A stretch of DNA of 64,000 bases from Nocardioides guangzhouensis (GCF_004519545.1 NZ_SDKM01000027.1:1-64000), one strand, 5' to 3'. Counted from the first letter of the stretch, positions 50,155-59,040 are shown. The notes: a model not told the origin generated them from the letters alone. Numbers and translations: made by a program.

Positions 50155-52318
50155 GTCGGGTCCCCGTCCGCATCAGCCGCCGCGCCGCCGCCAGCACCTC
50201 GTCCTCCTGCAGCAGGACGTGGGCAGCTGCGGGGCCGAGCGGGACGTAGGAGTCCGCGCTGGCCACCCGCGCCAGGGCACCGCCGTAGCCGTGCTCGACC
50301 AGGCCGGCGACCACGCCCTCGCCGACCCCGCCCGAGGCGCGGGTCTCGTCCACGACCAGCACCCGGTCGAACCGGCCGGCCAGGTCCGCGACCTCGGCCA
50401 TCGGAAGCGGTGCCAGCCAGCGCAGGTCGAGCACCGTGCTGCGAGCCCCGTCGGCCTCGAGGGCGCGGGCCGCGCGCAGTGACATCGGGAGGCCGTTGCC
50501 GAACGTGACCATCAGCACGTCGGTCCCGTCACCGTGGATGCGCGGACCGTGAACCGGCGGGTCGGCGGCGTACGGCGCGGTCCAGAGCCCGTCGCCCGGC
50601 TCGTGCAGGTCGCGGGCGTGGTAGAGCGCGATCGGCTCGACGACCACGCACACCCGGCCCTCCCTCTCGGCGAGGTCGACGCACGCGCGCAGCAGTGCCG
50701 GCGCGTCGGCCGGGTGGCTCGGCACGCACAGCACCAGGCCGGGGACGTCGCGCAGGACGGTCAGCGAGTTGTCGTTGTGGAAGTGGCCGCCGAACCCCTT
50801 CTGGTAGGCCAGCCCGGCGATCCGGACCACCATCGGGTTGCGGTACTGCCCGTCGGAGAAGAACGCCAGCGACGCCGCCTCGCCGCGCAGCTGGTCCTCG
50901 GCGTTGTGGAGGTAGGCGAGGTACTGGATCTCCGGGATCGGGAGCAGGCCGGCCAGCGAGGCGCCGAGCGCGGTGCCGAGGACGGTCTGCTCGTCCAGCA
51001 GGGTGTCGACCACGCGGCGGCCACCGAAACGCTTCCGAAGCCCTCGTGTCACGCCGTACACGCCGCCCTTGACCGCGACGTCCTCCCCGAGGACGAGCGC
51101 GTGCGGCCGGCTCTCCAGGACCTCCGCGAGGACTCCGTTGAGCGCCTGGGCCAGGGTGAGCGGGCCGGGCTCCACCGCCGCCACCGGGACGTCGTACGGC
51201 GGGATCCCCGGTGCCGCAGCCGGCGCCAGCAACGGTGCCGTCACTGCGGCCCGGTCCGCCAGCCGCGGCTCCCCGACCACGGACTTCGCGGCCTCCGCCA
51301 CCCGGGCCCGGGTCGCCTCGTAGCGGTCGAGCACCTCCGCGGGCGTGAGCACGCCCAGGCCGACCAGGTGCTCGGCGGTCGCGAGCAGCGGGTCGCGGGC
51401 CAGGTCGGCGGTGATCTCGGCCTGCGACCGGTAGCCGAGCTCGACGTCGGAACCGGCGTGGCCGAGGAACCGGACGGCGCTCAGGTGGAGCACCACCGGC
51501 CGACGCGTCTCGCGGGCCCGGGCGACCGCCGCGCCGACGTCGGCGAGCAGCCGGTCGGGGCGCGGCGAGCATGCGGCGACGTACGCGATGCCCGGCAGCC
51601 GGCCGAGCGCAGCCTCCACCCAGCCCGGCGGGGTGCGGGTGCTGATGCCGAGCCCGTTGTCCTCGCACACCAGCAGCAGCGGGACCGGCAGGCCGCGGTG
51701 GGTGAGGTACGCCGCCGCGTTCAGCGCGCCCTGCACCGTGGAGTGGTTGACCGAGGCGTCGCCGAGCGAGCAGACCGCGACGGCGTCCTCGGGCCACCGG
51801 CGGCTGGGGGCCAGGTCGGCCAGGTTGCCGAGGGCGAAGGCGAGCCCGACGGCCCGCGGCAGGTGCGAGCCGATCGTCGAGGTCTGCGGCACGATGTTGA
51901 GGGCCGGGTGGCCGAACACCTTGTGCCGGCCGCCGGAGATCGGGTCCGTGGCCGCAGCGGTCAGTCCTCGCAGCACGTCCCGCACGGGGTCGGTCGCCGC
52001 GTCGGGGTGCTCGCGCGCGTGCCGTCCGGCGCGGGCGGCGTAGAAGCCGCCGGACCGGTAGTGCAGCAGCGCGGGGTCGCCGACCTCGGTCAGCAGCCCG
52101 ACCGCGGCGTTGGCCTCGTGGCCCGCCGAGCCGATCGTGTAGAACCCCTCCCCTTGCGCCTGCAGCGTCCGGGCCGCGAGGTCGAGGTGCCGGCTCTGCA
52201 CCTGTGCGTCGAAGAGGGCGAGCAGGAGGTCCGGCTCGACCGTCCCGACCTCCGGGTGACCGCCCGTCGACAGCCGGCGGACGTGCTCGACGAGGTGCTC
52301 GTCGACCGGCTCCGCCAT
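50144..52318 (-). CDS. 2-oxoacid dehydrogenase E1, alpha and beta subunits fused
   Basis: 724 residues. Residues about 1-350 are an E1-alpha domain with the thiamine-diphosphate motif in VCSLGDASVNHSTVQGALNA (GDA instead of GDG). Residues about 385-724 are an E1-beta domain (VLGEDVAVKGGVYGVTRGLR, QYLAYLHNAEDQLRGEA, RWLAPLPMAEVADL). Such enzymes decarboxylate a branched-chain or other 2-oxoacid and acylate a lipoyl-E2. No E2 or E3 gene is in the window. ATG 52318 is chosen because AGGGAGGTGGAG precedes it. First gene of an operon with the FAD oxidase and ALDH7-type genes; the stop overlaps the oxidase start by 11 bases. Confidence 0.88.
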   Translation of the reverse strand: MAEPVDEHLVEHVRRLSTGGHPEVGTVEPDLLLALFDAQVQSRHLDLAARTLQAQGEGFYTIGSAGHEANAAVGLLTEVGDPALLHYRSGGFYAARAGRHAREHPDAATDPVRDVLRGLTAAATDPISGGRHKVFGHPALNIVPQTSTIGSHLPRAVGLAFALGNLADLAPSRRWPEDAVAVCSLGDASVNHSTVQGALNAAAYLTHRGLPVPLLLVCEDNGLGISTRTPPGWVEAALGRLPGIAYVAACSPRPDRLLADVGAAVARARETRRPVVLHLSAVRFLGHAGSDVELGYRSQAEITADLARDPLLATAEHLVGLGVLTPAEVLDRYEATRARVAEAAKSVVGEPRLADRAAVTAPLLAPAAAPGIPPYDVPVAAVEPGPLTLAQALNGVLAEVLESRPHALVLGEDVAVKGGVYGVTRGLRKRFGGRRVVDTLLDEQTVLGTALGASLAGLLPIPEIQYLAYLHNAEDQLRGEAASLAFFSDGQYRNPMVVRIAGLAYQKGFGGHFHNDNSLTVLRDVPGLVLCVPSHPADAPALLRACVDLAEREGRVCVVVEPIALYHARDLHEPGDGLWTAPYAADPPVHGPRIHGDGTDVLMVTFGNGLPMSLRAARALEADGARSTVLDLRWLAPLPMAEVADLAGRFDRVLVVDETRASGGVGEGVVAGLVEHGYGGALARVASADSYVPLGPAAAHVLLQEDEVLAAARRLMRTGTRHGG

Positions 52319-52363
52319 CTCCACCTCCCTGGACCTCGCAGGCTACCGGGGTCCGCGGCCGGC

Positions 52364-53296
52364 TCAGGGCACCAGCGCGACCTTGCCGCCGGGGTGCCCG
52401 GTCCGGAGCAGGTCGACGGCCTCCAGCGCGTCCGCCAGAGGGAAGGTCCGCGCCATCGGCACCACCAGCCGTCCCTCGGCGGCCAGCCGCACGAGGTCCG
52501 CGCGTACGGCGTCGCGGTAGGCCTTGCTGTCCGGCTTCGTCCCGGCGACCGCCCGGAAGCCCTCCGCCTCGGCCCGCCCGGACGCGGCGATGGTGACGAC
52601 GCGGTCACGGTCGCCCACCAGAGCCAGCGAGACGTCCACCGCCTCGTCGGTGCCGACGCAGTCGAGCGCCGCGGCGACCCCGTCGGGAGCGGCCGTGCGG
52701 ACCCGCTGCTCCAGCCCGGCGCCGTACGCGACGGGGAGGCCGCCGAAGCGGCGGACCACGTCGGCGTTGCGCTCGCTCGCAGTGCCGACCACCCGCACGC
52801 CGGCGAGCGCCGCCTGCTGCAGCACGCTGACCCCGACCGCGCCGGACGCCCCGTGCACGAGGACCGTCTCCCCGGCCGCGGCGCGCGTGACGTGCAGCAT
52901 CTCGGCGGCCGTGCACCCGGCGAGGAGGAGGTTGGCGGCCTCCGGGAAGGACAGCGACGCCGGCTTGGCGAACACGTCGGCGGCCGGGACGGTCACCTCG
53001 GTCGCCCAGCCCCCGGCGACCCGGAACGCCAGCACCTCGTCGCCGACCGCGCCGGCCCCGGTGGCGAGCCTGACGCCCGGCCCGACCGCGGTCAGCACGC
53101 CCGCGACCTCGTAGCCGATCGGCTTCGGGAAGTCGGCGCTGGTCCCCCGGGCCGCGTGCTTGTGGTCGGCCGGGTTCACGCCGGCGGCGCGGACGGCGAT
53201 GGTCACCTCTTCGGGGCCGGGCGGCTGGACGTCGTGCTCCTCGAACCGGAAGACCTCGGGGCCCCCGGGAGCGGTCGCGATCCAGTGCTGCGCCAT
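52364..53296 (-). CDS. Quinone oxidoreductase-like NADPH-dependent MDR protein
   Basis: 310 residues, medium-chain reductase without zinc ligands: VRAAGVNPADHKHAARG at the start, cofactor site VLVHGASGAVGVSVLQQAAL, and end VDLLRTGHPGGKVALVP. Members reduce quinones or alpha,beta-unsaturated carbonyls. ATG 53296 (MAQHWIA) chosen as the family start. 45 bases upstream of the E1 gene on the same strand, so possibly co-transcribed. Confidence 0.9.
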   Translation of the reverse strand: MAQHWIATAPGGPEVFRFEEHDVQPPGPEEVTIAVRAAGVNPADHKHAARGTSADFPKPIGYEVAGVLTAVGPGVRLATGAGAVGDEVLAFRVAGGWATEVTVPAADVFAKPASLSFPEAANLLLAGCTAAEMLHVTRAAAGETVLVHGASGAVGVSVLQQAALAGVRVVGTASERNADVVRRFGGLPVAYGAGLEQRVRTAAPDGVAAALDCVGTDEAVDVSLALVGDRDRVVTIAASGRAEAEGFRAVAGTKPDSKAYRDAVRADLVRLAAEGRLVVPMARTFPLADALEAVDLLRTGHPGGKVALVP

Positions 53297-53417
53297 GCTC
53301 CCGAGGCTAGCCACCAGAGGGTCGGACTAGACCGTTGCGGTTGGCGACGCATGACCGTCGTGGAGCGGGGTACGAGCCGGTCCGCGGATGGGCTTCCCCC
53401 GCGCTCACCCGCCCCGT

Positions 53418-53450
53418 ACACCGCCCGGGATGAGAGTCCCCGGGCGGTGT
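53418..53450. terminator. 12-base stem hairpin after the lipoate-ligase-like gene
   Basis: ACACCGCCCGGG (53418-53429) and CCCGGGCGGTGT (53439-53450) form a perfect stem with a 9-base loop, 9 bases downstream of the stop at 53459. Strong hairpin but no T-run; probable terminator separating the two minus-strand genes. Confidence 0.7.
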
Positions 53451-53458
53451 CGTGGATT

Positions 53459-54184
53459 TCAGGGGGCTTCGGCCACCGCCTCCAGCACTTCGGCCGGGAG
53501 CGGCACCCGGTGGGGGCCTCCGTAGGCCTCGAGCATCGCCGAGACCACGTCGTCCACGGCGATCCCCGGGACGTGGTCCTCGACCGAGCCGACCGTCGCC
53601 GCGGCGTACGGATAGCCCAGGGCGTCGTGCACCCGGTCCATCACCTCCCGGAGGCGGTCGGTCCCGCGCACCTGGACGACCGTGCTGAACGCCCAGCCGT
53701 CGCGGGTGACCCGCTGCGCCGACCCGGCCAGCTTGTGCACGCCGGCGGCGTTCACGCTGAACTCGCCCGGGCAGTACTCCCCCGGGAGCTCGCCGATCCG
53801 GGCGTCGACACCGAGCCGCCGCAGCACCTCGGCGTGCAGCTCCGCGAACCGGCGGAACCGGTCGACCAGCCCGTCGTGCGGCCGGTCGGTGCGGAGCACG
53901 TGGTCGATCACCACGCTGCCGCCGTGGTACGCCGCGACCCGGCCGCCCTGCGGACGGACCACCGGGGAGAAGCCGGACGACCGGGCCAGCGCGACCGCCG
54001 CGTCGTACCCGGGCCTCCGGGTGTCGCGCCGGGTGAAGGCGGCCGTCGGGTCGGGTGAGTACACCCGCAGCACCTCGTCGCCGTCCGGCAGCCGCTGGCG
54101 CAGCAGCACGGTGGGCAGGGCGACGTCGTGCACCGGACCACCGGGGTGGGCGGGCTCGGCGAGGACCAGCAACGGGGACGCCAT
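53459..54184 (-). CDS. Lipoate-protein ligase A-like / BPL-LplA-LipB family protein
   Basis: 241 residues with the family core VVRPQGGRVAAYHGGSVVID (ligand-binding loop) and GEYCPGEFSVNAAGVHKLAG (conserved Lys region), plus DRVHDALGYPY. It is expected to attach or transfer lipoyl or octanoyl groups to E2 or GcvH domains. Nearby E1 genes make a link to a lipoyl-dependent complex reasonable. Divergent from nothing close; ends at a strong hairpin. Confidence 0.85.
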   Translation of the reverse strand: MASPLLVLAEPAHPGGPVHDVALPTVLLRQRLPDGDEVLRVYSPDPTAAFTRRDTRRPGYDAAVALARSSGFSPVVRPQGGRVAAYHGGSVVIDHVLRTDRPHDGLVDRFRRFAELHAEVLRRLGVDARIGELPGEYCPGEFSVNAAGVHKLAGSAQRVTRDGWAFSTVVQVRGTDRLREVMDRVHDALGYPYAAATVGSVEDHVPGIAVDDVVSAMLEAYGGPHRVPLPAEVLEAVAEAP

Positions 54185-54233
54185 CCGCCCATCGTGCCCC
54201 GCCGGCCCGGTCAGCCGCAGGACGAGTCATGGG

Positions 54234-54413
54234 TCAGCCGCTGGAGGCCACCGCCGCTGCGGCGAGGTGGACCAGCTCGACGAGCAGCTCGGCGAGCAGG
54301 GCGCCGCTGGTCACGCCCAGCAGCACCAGCAGGAGGACGGCGAGGACGGCGCCGGTCACCCGGTGCCTCTCGAGGAAGCCGACCGTGCCTCGCGGGGCGG
54401 ACGTGACGCTCAT
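54234..54413 (-). CDS. Small single-span membrane protein
   Basis: 59 residues with a hydrophobic stretch TGAVLAVLLLVLLGVTSGAL and continued helical hydrophobic tail to the end. ATG 54413 is preceded by GAGAGGAGCAGCA, a strong ribosome site, which argues it is real. No recognised domain. Divergent from the amidohydrolase gene. Confidence 0.6.
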   Translation of the reverse strand: MSVTSAPRGTVGFLERHRVTGAVLAVLLLVLLGVTSGALLAELLVELVHLAAAAVASSG

Positions 54414-54536
54414 TGCTGCTCCTCTCGACGGGCTCCTGGGCCCACGGTCGCGAGCGCCCGTCGCGCGGGCCACGGCCGGAGGCCACGAGCGCGAGGGACC
54501 AACGGCCCCTGGGTCGCGACGACGCGAGCGATGACT

Positions 54537-54576
54537 CACCTGTCAGACATCTGCTACGTTGCCTGTCAGACAGGTG
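54537..54576. promoter_or_regulatory. Double GntR-type operator upstream of the amidohydrolase-GntR operon
   Basis: CTGTCAGACAT (54540-54550) and CTGTCAGACAG (54563-54573) are two copies of a TGTC-A-GACA palindrome, 23 bases apart. The outer arms CACCTGTC and GACAGGTG are also inverted repeats. This matches GntR-type palindromes; the operon's own GntR gene is the likely binder. Confidence 0.66.
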
Positions 54577-54644
54577 CTCCCGCGATGCCGCGCCGCCCGA
54601 CGCGCGCGACGTACCTGCCCTCCGACCGGAAGGCACCCGGACCC

Positions 54645-55901
54645 ATGGCTGCAGTACCCGACGACCGCCCGCTCGACCTCCTCGTGAGCAACGCCCGGCT
54701 CGTGGACGGACGCGCCGTCGCGATCGGGGCCCGCGACGGGACCTGGGCGTTCGTCGACGAGGAGCACCCCGGCCGCGGCCACGACGCCCACGCCCGCATC
54801 GACGCCGAGGGACGGCTGGTCACCGAGACGTTCGTCAACGGGCACATGCACCTGGACAAGGTGTTCACCCTCGACCTGGCCGGCGAGGCCGCATTGCACG
54901 CCTACACGTCGGGGTCCATGGGCGAGGCGATGCTCTCGATCGTCGAGAGCGCCTCGGCGGTGAAGAAGCACTACGACCGCACCTGGATCATGCCGAACGT
55001 CCGTCGCGCCCTCGACCAGGCGGTGCTCAACGGCGTGCTCCACGTCCAGGCGTTCGTGGACGTCGACACGGCCGCCGGCCTCGAGGGCATGGAGTCGGTG
55101 CTCGCGGTGCGCGACGAGTACGCCGACCTGGTCGACCTGCAGGTGGTCGCCTTCCCGCAGGACGGCCTGCTGCGCGACCCCGGCGCGGCCGAGCTCTGCG
55201 AGGAGGCGCTCCGGCTCGGCGCCGACGTGGTCGGCGGAATCCCGTGGATCGAGGCCACCGACACCGACGCCCGCGCACACGTCGACTGGGCCTGCGGCCT
55301 GGCCCGGGGGCGCGGCAAGCGCGTGGCGATGCTGGTCGACGACGCCGGAGACCCGTCGCTGCGCACCACCCAGATGCTGGCGGAGTCGATGGTCGCCCAC
55401 GGCCTGCACCGCCGCGGGGTCGCCTGCCACGGCCGGGCCATCGGGACGTATCCGACGCCGTCCGTGGTCCGCCTGGTCGAGCTCGCGCGCACGGCCGGCC
55501 TCGGCTTCGTCTCGGACCCGCACACCGGGCCGCTCCACCTCCCGGTGCGGCACTTCGTGGGGGCGGGACTGCCGGTCGCGCTCGGTCAGGACGACATCGA
55601 GGACGCGTACTACCCCTTCGGTCGTCACAACATGCTGGAGGTCGCGTTCCTGGCCGCGCACCTGCTGCAGTTCCTCGCGGCCGAGGACCAGCGGGTGCTG
55701 CTCGACCTGGTGACCCGGCGCGCCGCCGCCGTGCTCGGCATCCCCGGCCACGCGATCGAGACCGGGAACCCGGCCCACCTCTGCATCCACGACAGCGAAC
55801 GCGTCGTCGACCTCCTCCGCGAGCACGCCCGGCCACGCTGGGTGGTCCGGGCCGGCCGGGTCGTCGCCGAGTCCGGGACCACCGGGAAGATCCTGCGGTG
55901 A
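54645..55901 (+). CDS. Amidohydrolase, cytosine deaminase-like
   Basis: 418 residues. Metal-dependent amidohydrolase: HxH in FVNGHMHLDKVFTL, further His in ACHGRAIGTYP, and metal Asp region VALGQDDIEDAYYPFGRHNM. This arrangement resembles cytosine deaminase (CodA) and N-isopropylammelide hydrolases. It hydrolyses a C-N bond in a ring or amide; substrate unknown. ATG 54645 chosen; an in-frame ATG at 54585 is possible. The stop overlaps the GntR gene start. Confidence 0.87.
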   Translation: MAAVPDDRPLDLLVSNARLVDGRAVAIGARDGTWAFVDEEHPGRGHDAHARIDAEGRLVTETFVNGHMHLDKVFTLDLAGEAALHAYTSGSMGEAMLSIVESASAVKKHYDRTWIMPNVRRALDQAVLNGVLHVQAFVDVDTAAGLEGMESVLAVRDEYADLVDLQVVAFPQDGLLRDPGAAELCEEALRLGADVVGGIPWIEATDTDARAHVDWACGLARGRGKRVAMLVDDAGDPSLRTTQMLAESMVAHGLHRRGVACHGRAIGTYPTPSVVRLVELARTAGLGFVSDPHTGPLHLPVRHFVGAGLPVALGQDDIEDAYYPFGRHNMLEVAFLAAHLLQFLAAEDQRVLLDLVTRRAAAVLGIPGHAIETGNPAHLCIHDSERVVDLLREHARPRWVVRAGRVVAESGTTGKILR

Positions 55902-56602
55902 GCACGCTCGACGAGCGGCTGCGCGAGGTGTGGGCGGACGCTGCCCGTCGGGGCGCCACCATGCCCAGCGAGCCGGCGCTGGCGGAGTCGCTGGCCACCA
56001 GCCGCCCGGCGGTCCGCGAGGCCCTCGTCCGGCTCGAGGAGCGCGGCTACATCCACCGCCGCAAGGGCGCGGGCACCACGGTCAACCCGTCGCTGCTGGA
56101 CATCCCGGCGCGCTTCGACCGCCGGCTCGAGGCGGCCGAGCTGATCGCGGCCATGGGGCACACCCCGACCGTGGACGTGCTCGAGGCCGCCACCTCACCG
56201 ATCACGATGGACGAGGCGCAGGCGCACGCGCTGGCCCCCGGCACCCTCGTCCTCCGGGTCACGAAGGTCTGGTCCGCGGACGGGGTGCCGGTGCTGCTGG
56301 CGCGCGACGCGGTCCCCGTCATCACCGGAGCCGACCCCGACGCGGTGGACCCGGCCGAGCCGATGGTGGACCTCGCCCAGACCCTGGCCGGCGAACGGGT
56401 CGAGTGGGAGGTGGTGTGGCCCGGCGCCGCGGCCCTCGACGACGCCGACGCCGCCGCCGTACGCCGTCCGGCCGGGGAGCCGGTGCTGGCCCTCGACGTC
56501 ACGGGGGTCGCCCGGTCCGGGGCGGTCTGCTACTGGACCTCCGAGCTGCACGTCCGAGGCACGTTCCGCTACGCCATGGTGCGCCGGGCCGACTGGCGCT
56601 GA
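55898..56602 (+). CDS. GntR-family regulator (HutC/UTRA type)
   Basis: 234 residues: N-terminal winged helix (MPSEPALAESLATSRPAVRE, ALVRLEERGYIHRRKGAGTT) and a C-terminal UTRA effector domain (VLRVTKVWSADGVPVLLARD). GTG 55898 overlaps the amidohydrolase stop (GTGA). It likely represses the operon through the two TGTCAGACA sites and is relieved by the substrate or product of the amidohydrolase. Confidence 0.88.
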   Translation: MSTLDERLREVWADAARRGATMPSEPALAESLATSRPAVREALVRLEERGYIHRRKGAGTTVNPSLLDIPARFDRRLEAAELIAAMGHTPTVDVLEAATSPITMDEAQAHALAPGTLVLRVTKVWSADGVPVLLARDAVPVITGADPDAVDPAEPMVDLAQTLAGERVEWEVVWPGAAALDDADAAAVRRPAGEPVLALDVTGVARSGAVCYWTSELHVRGTFRYAMVRRADWR

Positions 56603-56608
56603 CCGACC

Positions 56609-57091
56609 TCACTCGTCGTCGTACATCGCGGCCATCCGGCCGTCGGGGTCGAGCCGGGCGAGCAGGGCGTCGCCGATGGCGTGCAGCTGCCCGACCTGCT
56701 CCGGCGTCAGCGCGTCGACGACGTGCGCGCGCACGTTGTCGACGTGCCCGGGCGCCGCGTCGACGACCACCTCCCAGCCGCGGGACGTGAGCCGGGCATT
56801 GGTGGCCCGCCCGTCCTCGGGACTCGGGAACCGCTCGACGAGGCCGCGCTCCTCGAGCCGGCGTACGGCGTGCGAGAGCCGGGTGAGCGTGGCGTTCGTG
56901 TGCTGCGCCAGGAAGGTCATCCGCAGCGTGCGCTCGGGCGCCTCGGAGAGCATCGCCAGCACGAAGTACTCGTAGTGGCTCAGCCCCGAGTCCCGTCGGA
57001 GCTGCGAGTCCAGCACGCCGGGCAGCAGCTCGACCACGGCCACCAGCCGCACCCAGGCCGCGCGCTCTGCGGGATCCAGCCATCGCGTCAT
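56609..57091 (-). CDS. MarR-family regulator
   Basis: 160 residues: SGLSHYEYFVLAMLSEAPER, the recognition helix in TNATLTRLSHAVRRLEERGL and the wing VERFPSPEDGRATNARLT. Divergent from the reductase gene at 57180, with two TTGA-N4-TCAA palindromes between. MarR proteins usually repress such a divergent gene and release DNA on binding a phenolic ligand or on oxidation. Confidence 0.9.
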   Translation of the reverse strand: MTRWLDPAERAAWVRLVAVVELLPGVLDSQLRRDSGLSHYEYFVLAMLSEAPERTLRMTFLAQHTNATLTRLSHAVRRLEERGLVERFPSPEDGRATNARLTSRGWEVVVDAAPGHVDNVRAHVVDALTPEQVGQLHAIGDALLARLDPDGRMAAMYDDE

Positions 57092-57112
57092 GGCCCCATC
57101 GTAGGGCATGAC

Positions 57113-57158
57113 TTGAACGCTCAATCATTTCGGTGTACGGTATTGCTTGAAGCATCAA
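57113..57158. promoter_or_regulatory. Two MarR-type palindromes between divergent genes
   Basis: TTGAACGCTCAA (57113-57124) and TTGAAGCATCAA (57147-57158) have the same TTGA-N4-TCAA form, 34 bases apart. The first lies beside the MarR start and the second beside the reductase start, so one regulator could control both genes. Confidence 0.72.
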
Positions 57159-57179
57159 CTAATCCCTCTGGAGCACCTC

Positions 57180-57755
57180 ATGGCACACCTCAGCATCATC
57201 GGCACCGGCAACATGGGTCAGGCGATCGCCGCGCTGGCAGGCCGCGGCGGGCACGCGGTCCAGCTGCTCGGCAGCGACGACGCCGGCGTCCCGATCACCG
57301 GCGACATCGTGGTCCTCGCCGTCCCCTACCCGGCGGTCCGTACCGTCCTCGCCGAGCGCGGCGACGCGCTGGCCGGCAAGGTGGTCGTCGACATCACGAA
57401 CCCGCTGGACTTCGAGACCTTCGACTCCCTCACCGTCGCCGCCGACGGCTCCGCCACCGAGGAGATCGCCGCCGCCCTGCCCGGGTCGCGCGTCCTCAAG
57501 GCCTTCAACACCAACTTCGCGAGCACCCTCGCCTCTGGCAGCCTCGGCGCGCTGACCACGACCGTCCTCATCGCGGGCGACGACACCGACGCCAAGGCCG
57601 ACCTCGCCGCCGTGGTCGACTCCGGCGGCCTGCGCGCCCTCGACGCCGGCTCGCTGAAGCGCGCCCGCGAGCTGGAGGCCCTCGGCTTCCTGCAGATCAC
57701 GCTCGCCGCCAACGAGAAGGTCTCCTGGACCGGCGGCCTCGGCGTCGTAGCCTGA
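57180..57755 (+). CDS. NAD(P)-binding reductase (F420-dependent NADP reductase-like)
   Basis: 191 residues: Rossmann start LSIIGTGNMGQAIAALAGRG and conserved KAFNTNFASTLASG and TVLIAGDDTDAKADLAAVVD, typical of the NADP oxidoreductase coenzyme-F420-dependent family and related proteins. It may reduce a quinone or nitro compound under MarR control. ATG 57180 follows TCTGGAGCACCTC. Confidence 0.87.
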   Translation: MAHLSIIGTGNMGQAIAALAGRGGHAVQLLGSDDAGVPITGDIVVLAVPYPAVRTVLAERGDALAGKVVVDITNPLDFETFDSLTVAADGSATEEIAAALPGSRVLKAFNTNFASTLASGSLGALTTTVLIAGDDTDAKADLAAVVDSGGLRALDAGSLKRARELEALGFLQITLAANEKVSWTGGLGVVA

Positions 57756-57781
57756 CCCCACCACCGAACCCGGAGTACGCC

Positions 57782-58300
57782 ATGACCGTCCACGCCGTCC
57801 GCCTCAACCACGCCGTGCTCTTCGTCGCCGACCTCGAGCGCAGCGAGGCCTTCTACCGGCAGGCCTTCGGCATGACCGTCGTGGCCCGGGAGCCCCGGGC
57901 GAACGCGGCGTTCCTGCGCCTCCCCCGCTCCGGGAACCACCACGACCTCGGCCTGTTCGGCGTCGGCGACCAGCCGCCGCGGCCGCGCGGGAGCATCGGG
58001 CTCTACCACCTCGCCTGGCAGGTCGACACGATCGAGGAGCTCGAGGAAGCCCGGCAGACCCTGGTCGGGCTCGGTGCGTACGGCGGGGAGTCCAGCCACG
58101 GCGCGACCAAGAGCATCTACGCCCACGACCCCGACGGCAACGAGTTCGAGGTCATGTGGATGCTCCCCCGCGACAGCTGGGGCGAGTTCGCCGACGCGGC
58201 GCCGGTCGAGCGGCTGGACCTGCCCGGGGAGGTACGCCGCTGGGCGGGGGTCCGCACCGCGGCCGAGCTGGTGCCGCTCGATGCTGACCCGGAGCCCTGA
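57782..58300 (+). CDS. VOC family protein (catechol 2,3-dioxygenase-like)
   Basis: 172 residues: LNHAVLFVADLERSEAFYRQ, GLYHLAWQVDTIEELEEAR and HDPDGNEFEVMWMLPR. Possible metal ligands are His in LNHAVLF, His in LYHLAWQ and Glu in EFEVMW, the pattern of small VOC enzymes. It follows the reductase by 26 bases, likely the same transcript and same MarR control. Function not assigned. Confidence 0.85.
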   Translation: MTVHAVRLNHAVLFVADLERSEAFYRQAFGMTVVAREPRANAAFLRLPRSGNHHDLGLFGVGDQPPRPRGSIGLYHLAWQVDTIEELEEARQTLVGLGAYGGESSHGATKSIYAHDPDGNEFEVMWMLPRDSWGEFADAAPVERLDLPGEVRRWAGVRTAAELVPLDADPEP

Positions 58301-58304
58301 CGGT

Positions 58305-58937
58305 TCAGCTGCCCGGCGGGACGTCCAGCCGGACCAGTGAACCCTGGTCGCCGAAGTGCCGGGCGTCCACCACGCGCAGGTCGTTCCAGGCCGCCTCGCG
58401 GCGCACCACCTCGAGCCGCCCCGGCCCGACCCGCAGCAGCAGCGACCCACCGGGCAGCAGGTGGTGGCCGGCCACGTCGAGGCAGGCCATCGTCAGCTCG
58501 TCGGCGCCGGCGCACGGGGTCGGGTCGGCCAGCATCAGCGCGAACCGCTCGGCCGGGCTCAGCGCCTCGCACGGCGTGCCGCGGCGTACCTCGACCAGGC
58601 CGGCCAGTCCCGCGTCGTCCGCATTGGCCCGGGCGTAGCCGCAGGCCACCGGGCAGGCGTCCACCTGGACGATCGGTCGCTGGCCCAGCGCCACCGCCAG
58701 CAACCCGACCTGACCGGCTCCGCAGCAGGTCTCCAGCAGGTCGCCGTCGGTACTGCGCGCGACGATGTCGGCGGCCCAGCGGGACTGCTCGGCGAGCCAC
58801 GGCTCAGGCCGCGGCACCCGGTCGTCGTACGCGATCGTCAGGTGGCCGAAGCCGCGGGTACGCCGCGTCACCGCACGCCCCGGCCAGGTCTCACCCGGGA
58901 GCGGGTTCGACGCGCCGATCCGGGTGTGCAGGTCCAT
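58305..58937 (-). CDS. SAM-dependent methyltransferase (class I fold)
   Basis: 210 residues. SAM site LLETCCGAGQVGLLAVALGQ, acidic strand 2 end IVQVDACPVACGYA and strand 4 FALMLADPTPC; the DPTPC motif resembles NPPY-type sites of methyltransferases. Substrate unknown. ATG 58937 preferred over GTG 58943. Converges on the VOC gene with four bases between. Confidence 0.78.
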   Translation of the reverse strand: MDLHTRIGASNPLPGETWPGRAVTRRTRGFGHLTIAYDDRVPRPEPWLAEQSRWAADIVARSTDGDLLETCCGAGQVGLLAVALGQRPIVQVDACPVACGYARANADDAGLAGLVEVRRGTPCEALSPAERFALMLADPTPCAGADELTMACLDVAGHHLLPGGSLLLRVGPGRLEVVRREAAWNDLRVVDARHFGDQGSLVRLDVPPGS

Positions 58938-59040
58938 GTCCACCGGTGCCCCGATCGAGCCCCGGCCACGCGTGCGCGGCCGACTGGTTCAGTCCGGCTG
59001 CCGTACGGCGCCCGGTGGCCGATCGTGCTTCGATACCGGG

